DNA from: Loxodes magnus
Lineage: Eukaryota; Ciliophora; Karyorelictea; Loxodida; Loxodidae
Assembly (NCBI GenBank): GCA_946699065.1
Contig: CAMPDV010000939.1
Span: forward strand, 91,903 to 155,902
Length of the DNA stretch: 64,000 nucleotides
Direction: 5' to 3'
The notes below the pieces were generated by a model. It saw nothing but the letters and a program-made list of their open reading frames with translations. It made no database searches and was not told the origin of the DNA. Of the stretch, positions 60,607-64,000 are shown piece after piece. The translations under genes were made by a program, and so were the position numbers. The first letter of the stretch is position 1. Each line of letters begins with the position of its first letter.

Positions 60607-60939
60607 ATTGGCTATAATAAAAATGGCATAAAAATGAATTTAACTAAATGAATCTATATTTAAGCTTCTAAGCATAAGCTTAAGAAGACTATTAGTTTAC
60701 ATAGAAATAGTCCTTTATCTAAATCACTACAAATATATGCTTATTTAGTCTAATTAAAAGAATCAATAATATGTAGCACCTAATAGTTAAGCATAATAGT
60801 TAATATTTTAAGGCTTTAGTATATAATAGGAATTATAGGCTTGTATAATAATCTTTAGCGTTAGTTTAAAAATCATTCTACTTCCTCAATTCTTATAATA
60901 ATAATAATAATATACTTAAAGTTAGTAGATTTTTGCATT
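60607..60939. other. Spacer upstream of the RING gene
   Basis: AT-rich leader and promoter region of the minus-strand RING gene. An AATAATAATAATAAT run lies near 60,897-60,912. Nothing else is recognised. Confidence 0.35.
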
Positions 60940-61026
60940 CTCTGGAATTGCAACCAGTTCCTGCGGACAGTTTTTTTAACGTGGGTGTGATCCACGTCCT
61001 TTTTATTAAGTGGAAGGTTACCACTG
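60940..61026 (-). ncRNA. Conserved structured element after Gag-like ORF, copy 2
   Basis: Minus-strand counterpart of 28,171-28,270, again just 3' of a Gag-like ORF. It contains GTGG-TAACCTT-CCAC and the long stem ACGTGG-ATCACA-CCCACGT, then AACTGGTTGCAATTCCAGAGAA. The second stem is longer than in copy 1 while its position is unchanged. Confidence 0.55.
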
Positions 61027-61069
61027 TAACCGTTCAAGTGGTCTTGCAAAAAGCTTTTATTTGCAGATC

Positions 61070-61738
61070 CCTGTTGGAGTTATTCATAGTTTATTGAGTT
61101 GTCTCCATGTTCTTCTTCTGCTCTTATTCGTTTATTTTCTTTCATTATCAACAGTTTTTTAAAATATGTTGATTTGATTTGCAACATCAACAAAGTTTGT
61201 ATTATTGTCTTTATTTCGTTCTTTTTTATGATAATTTATTTTCTATATTTTCTAATCTTTTAATGAAACTTGTAGCAATCATTTTCTTTTTCTGGATTTA
61301 ATTCTGTTTTTAATTCTATTGGTATTTTTTCTATTTCCATTTTTGTGTCGTATTTAAAATTTTATTATGATTAAGTTCAGAGTTATTCTTCCGTTATTAA
61401 TTTGCTACAAATAAGTTATCTTCTAAGTATTAGTAATTCGTTGTTCTAATCTTCTATGTTACTCATTAGTTCCCGTATTTTTTCGCCTAAGTTGTAAGTT
61501 GTTTCTTCATAATTTGGAGATTACTTTTTACATTTGGTCTAATTAAATTTAAAGTTTTTGATTAGTTTCGTTTTTAGGTTAACTTATCTCTATTTATCCT
61601 ACCATAACTTTACCTTCTGAAGAAGAGCTTGACTCCTCCTATTGTTATTACTTTTTCTAAATTTCTTTTGCCGCTTTTCTCTTTAGGTTTCTAAGTTAAT
61701 TTTTTGAGAGTCGAAGAGATTAATCCATTTTTTTACTT
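61070..61738 (-). pseudogene. Gag-like zinc-knuckle ORF, copy of 27,482 in decay
   Basis: The minus-strand ATG at 61,738 gives MDQSLRLSKNQLRNLKRKAA, close to MEQNIRLSRNQIKNAKKKAT of the copy at 27,482. The Ser-rich block (EESSSSSEGKVMVGQIE) matches too. A +1 shift is needed before NYEETTYNLGEKIRELMSNI, which then matches again through LLILRRQL. The knuckle CWCCKSNQHILKNC is complete (CX2CX4HX4C), with Trp from TGA. The frame shifts suggest a non-functional copy, although tiny introns are an alternative. The structured element follows 3'. Confidence 0.75.
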
Positions 61739-61790
61739 CCTCAATTCTTGTATTTTATTTTCTTATTTCAATAGATTTTCATAATGCCAA

Positions 61791-62330
61791 GCTATTTTGC
61801 TAGCTAATTTAAATTAGTTCTAGATTAAGAAGATTTATATAGATAAAGGTGATGCTTATATCTTAGAGTTTAGGTATAGAAATAAGGATTTTAATGTGAA
61901 AAGATTAGAACTTATTTAGAAGTAGATATTGTAAGCTATGCTAGGATTAAGACTAGAAGTAAGCTCTTTTAGGAATAATAAAAAGGTCTAAATGATAATT
62001 TAAGATAGATACATATAAATTATTAGTCGTAAATACCTTTTAATTAGCACTAGATAGTAAAAGTGTCTTAGCTAATTAGATAGTTATAGTAATAAGAAGA
62101 ACAATTGATAGATAGAACATAATTTTAAAATAAGTTAGATGTAGAAAGAAGAATTGAAGTGCCGATATTATAGTTATGCAGATAAAGCATTATTACATGT
62201 ACTGAGAACAGGAGAGGTAGAGGATAATTTCGATATAAAAATGAAGCATCCAAAATATTAAATTTTTATAGATATTGGCATTGATCTTTAAAGCTGATTA
62301 TAAAGTATATATCATAAAATATTATATATT
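61791..62330. other. AT-rich spacer
   Basis: Some plus-strand Lys/Asp-rich text at 61,850-62,230, but no domain and no stable frame. Nothing recognised. Confidence 0.35.
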
Positions 62331-62640
62331 TTTTAAAACCGCCATTGTTGTTCGAAGGTGAACAACAAGGTCATCTTCATCAGAGGTTGGGGAAGTTAAG
62401 TACCCATAATCGACTTTATGTCTTCGTCTGCTTTGGTTTGGCCTCGAGGACATAAGATTCTTAGACCTTCGACACTGGCTTGGCTTAGTTTATTTTTAAT
62501 TCTGGAGCGAAAAATAAATAATATTGCGAGCTTCATCAGAGGTGGGGAATTTAAGTACCCATAATTGACACATGTCGTCCTCTGCTTTGGTGATGCAATG
62601 AGACACAATCCTGCCATGTCCTTGGACCTCCAGCAAGTAT
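62331..62640. repeat. GC-rich island with a direct duplication and a perfect hairpin
   Basis: GC content is clearly higher than in the rest of the window. CTTCATCAGAGGTTGGGGAAGTTAAGTACCCATAATCGAC (from ~62,374) recurs as CTTCATCAGAGGTGGGGAATTTAAGTACCCATAATTGAC (from ~62,531), each followed by CTCTGCTTTGGT or GTCTGCTTTGGT; the duplicated part is ~75 bp, spaced 157 bp apart. TTGTTGTTC (62,345-62,353) and GAACAACAA (62,360-62,368) form a perfect 9-bp stem with a 6-nt loop. No frame gives a recognisable protein. Composition suggests a different origin or strong RNA-level constraint. Confidence 0.6.
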
Positions 62641-62659
62641 TAAAGATTACGAGTATTCT

Positions 62660-62790
62660 AAAATTATATCAGTATTGAACATTTTTATCAGTACTGAATA
62701 ATTATACAGTATTGAACAAGGTTTATCAGTATCTGATAATTTTATCAGTAACAAACATTCTTGTCAGTATGAAACATTTTTTTTTAAAGA
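62660..62790. repeat. 19-bp tandem repeat, about six copies
   Basis: The landmark TCAGTA (one copy ACAGTA) lies at 62,669, 62,688, 62,706, 62,726, 62,744 and 62,764, a spacing of 18-20 bp. The consensus is close to TTTATCAGTATTGAACAA. It directly follows the GC-rich island. Confidence 0.75.
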
Positions 62791-63074
62791 GCTGCCTCCA
62801 ATGAGAATACTACGCGCTCTATAATCAAATTTATTTATTTATTTATTTAAATTATTACATAAAGAAGAGTTCCAGTTATCAAAGTAGATGAGTGTTTAAT
62901 AAATCTAAGTTTAGATCTCTATTCAGATTGCATTCATTTGAAGATAAAATTTCTAGCGATATATAAAATACTAAAATATTACTGGATAATAATATTAGAG
63001 CTAAGATTACAGATTTAGTTATAACATAATCGAATCTAAAATATAGAAATTTTGAATCCAAGTATTGATATCTT

Positions 63075-63480
63075 ATGGCGCAAGACTCTCGAAGTTAGGC
63101 TTATAAAACTCAAAGTTATGCAATAGGAAAATTTAAAACTTTTAAGAAACGTATAAGAGCTTGAAGGAAAAATCGCCTACCTCTCACATATAAAGACTAA
63201 AAAATGAAAATTTCCAACCAGTCAATCTGAGAACTGAAGAAATAAAATCCAAATTCAATCAATTAGCTGAATTGACTGAAAGCTTATTTCTAAAAAATAT
63301 AATAATAAATCACTTCATAGATGTGGAACCAAATCTTCAACCAGCAAAAATAGTAAAGAATAAAAAATAATGTTGGTATTGCAGGAAAAAATGATCGCAT
63401 TTTAAGATATTGCAGAATATTGTAATAAAAATAAAAAATTGAAGGCTTTAAATTATGAAATCCATAAGTAATCTATACTA
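63075..63480 (+). pseudogene. Gag-like zinc-knuckle ORF, third subfamily
   Basis: ATG 63,075 starts MAQDSRSQAYKTQSYAIGKF. After a frame change near 63,220, helical text follows (TEEIKSKFNQLAELTESLF) and then the knuckle start CWYCRKKWSH at 63,371. The last Cys of the knuckle is not in the same frame (KILQN instead), so the motif is broken, or a tiny intron intervenes. It shares CWYC with the copy at 27,482. Confidence 0.55.
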
Positions 63481-64000
63481 CACTCCAGAAGGTTTACTAT
63501 ACCGAAAGGATATGTACATAGAGAATAAAATTTTGAAGAAAATCGCATTTGCTTAATAAAGAAGAAATTTGAATATGTTTGTAATCGAACTCGATTGATA
63601 CTTTTTATTAAAAAGAGTTAACGAAGCATTGAAGATATGTATTCAAAGAAGAAGACTGGAAGTGGAATAATATTTGACAAAAACTTTAAACTTTAAAACA
63701 GTGATCAACATTATTGATAGATGGAATCACTATAATTAATTATTATTATATATAAAATGACAGATAAGAAGTGGCGGAAACTCTCCAGCAATACCTCATA
63801 ACTCTTAGTAGGATTTAGTAAAATATCTTTACCTAAGAACTAACCAACAATATTGAATTTTTTAAATCTGTAATCTCTATACTATGATAGGAATTAACTA
63901 TAAAAAAAGTAACTGTATCAAATTAAAGGAAAAATTACATAAACAGATCAGATCATATAGGAAATTAATAATTCCAGAAACTGATAACAAGAGCAGTACT
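63481..64000 (+). other. Unassigned sequence to the right edge
   Basis: Plus-strand text is protein-like in places (KKWRKLSSNTSQLLVGFSKI near 63,770) and may be the continuation of the element that starts with the Gag-like ORF at 63,075. No RT motif is reached before the window ends. Confidence 0.3.

Larger units (their letters stand above)
60940..61790 (-). mobile_element. Retrotransposon 5' part (Gag-like ORF plus structured element)
   Basis: Same order as the copy at 27,482-28,270 but inverted and without a recognisable reverse transcriptase; the RING gene region lies downstream. Probably a truncated insertion. Confidence 0.55.

Noticed and set aside
62396..62617. 73-codon minus-strand ORF in the GC-rich island
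   Set aside because: The duplicated halves of the island are read in different frames by this ORF, and no domain is visible; the DNA duplication explains the pattern better.
1..64000. Telomeric repeats or a chromosome end
   Set aside because: No CCCCAAA- or CCCTAA-like tandem run was seen at either edge.

Overview
The window looks like nuclear DNA of a ciliate that has reassigned all three stop codons. It is very AT-rich, and under the standard code only ORFs shorter than 85 codons exist. If TAA and TAG are read as Gln and TGA as Trp, long proteins with clear domains appear. Four TPR/kinase-like proteins and one membrane protein read through in single frames of about 500 to 1,100 codons. Paralogues fix the code: TAA in one copy aligns with CAA or CAG in another, TAG aligns with CAG, and TGA supplies the Trp of the kinase WMAPE and DIWSLG motifs. 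This matches ambiguous-code ciliates (karyorelict or Condylostoma type), in which real ends are set by position near the transcript end. Stops given here are therefore inferred. Because every frame is open, ORF length alone is weak evidence; I relied on domains, paralogues and amino-acid character.

Layout. 1-910 holds a broken coding region. 1577-4912 is TPR-pseudokinase A with 18 near-identical TPR units. 5,000-6,975 holds decayed dispersed repeats and a TPR relic. 7,000-12,010 is a degenerate 99-bp tandem array. 12,381-14,507 (+) and 14,860-16,611 (-) are unrecognised genes. 17,220-20,100 holds another copy of a dispersed family and two minus-strand coding regions. 21,500-23,540 is a second 99-bp array. 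24,350-27,400 (-) is pseudokinase B. 27,482-30,330 is a non-LTR retrotransposon: a Gag-like zinc-knuckle ORF, a structured element and a decayed reverse transcriptase. 31,347-33,581 is TPR-kinase D, the only copy with an intact active site. 35,010-42,775 holds a third 99-bp patch, a coiled-coil gene (-), TPR relics and dispersed repeats. 43,524-46,052 is pseudokinase F. 47,284-48,300 is an unrecognised gene. 48,360-55,700 holds TPR relics, a second Gag-like ORF, a small unknown gene and a second decayed reverse transcriptase. 55,974-57,492 is a membrane protein with a 16-nt intron. 57,682-60,606 (-) is a RING plus ubiquitin-like gene. 60,940-64,000 holds two more Gag-like copies, the structured element again, and a GC-rich duplicated island.

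The main discovery candidate is the 3' part of the RING/ubiquitin-like gene. About 80 consecutive GTAA...AG units of 13-25 nt, read on the gene's own strand, are separated almost always by exactly three bases of varying sequence. This is what a gene with single-codon exons, each split off by a tiny intron, would look like. Tiny introns elsewhere in the window (16 nt at 56,615; 19 nt at 36,416; 22 or 25 nt near 15,708) restore reading frames and have the same size and ends.

No rRNA, tRNA, CRISPR or bacterial-type feature was recognised.
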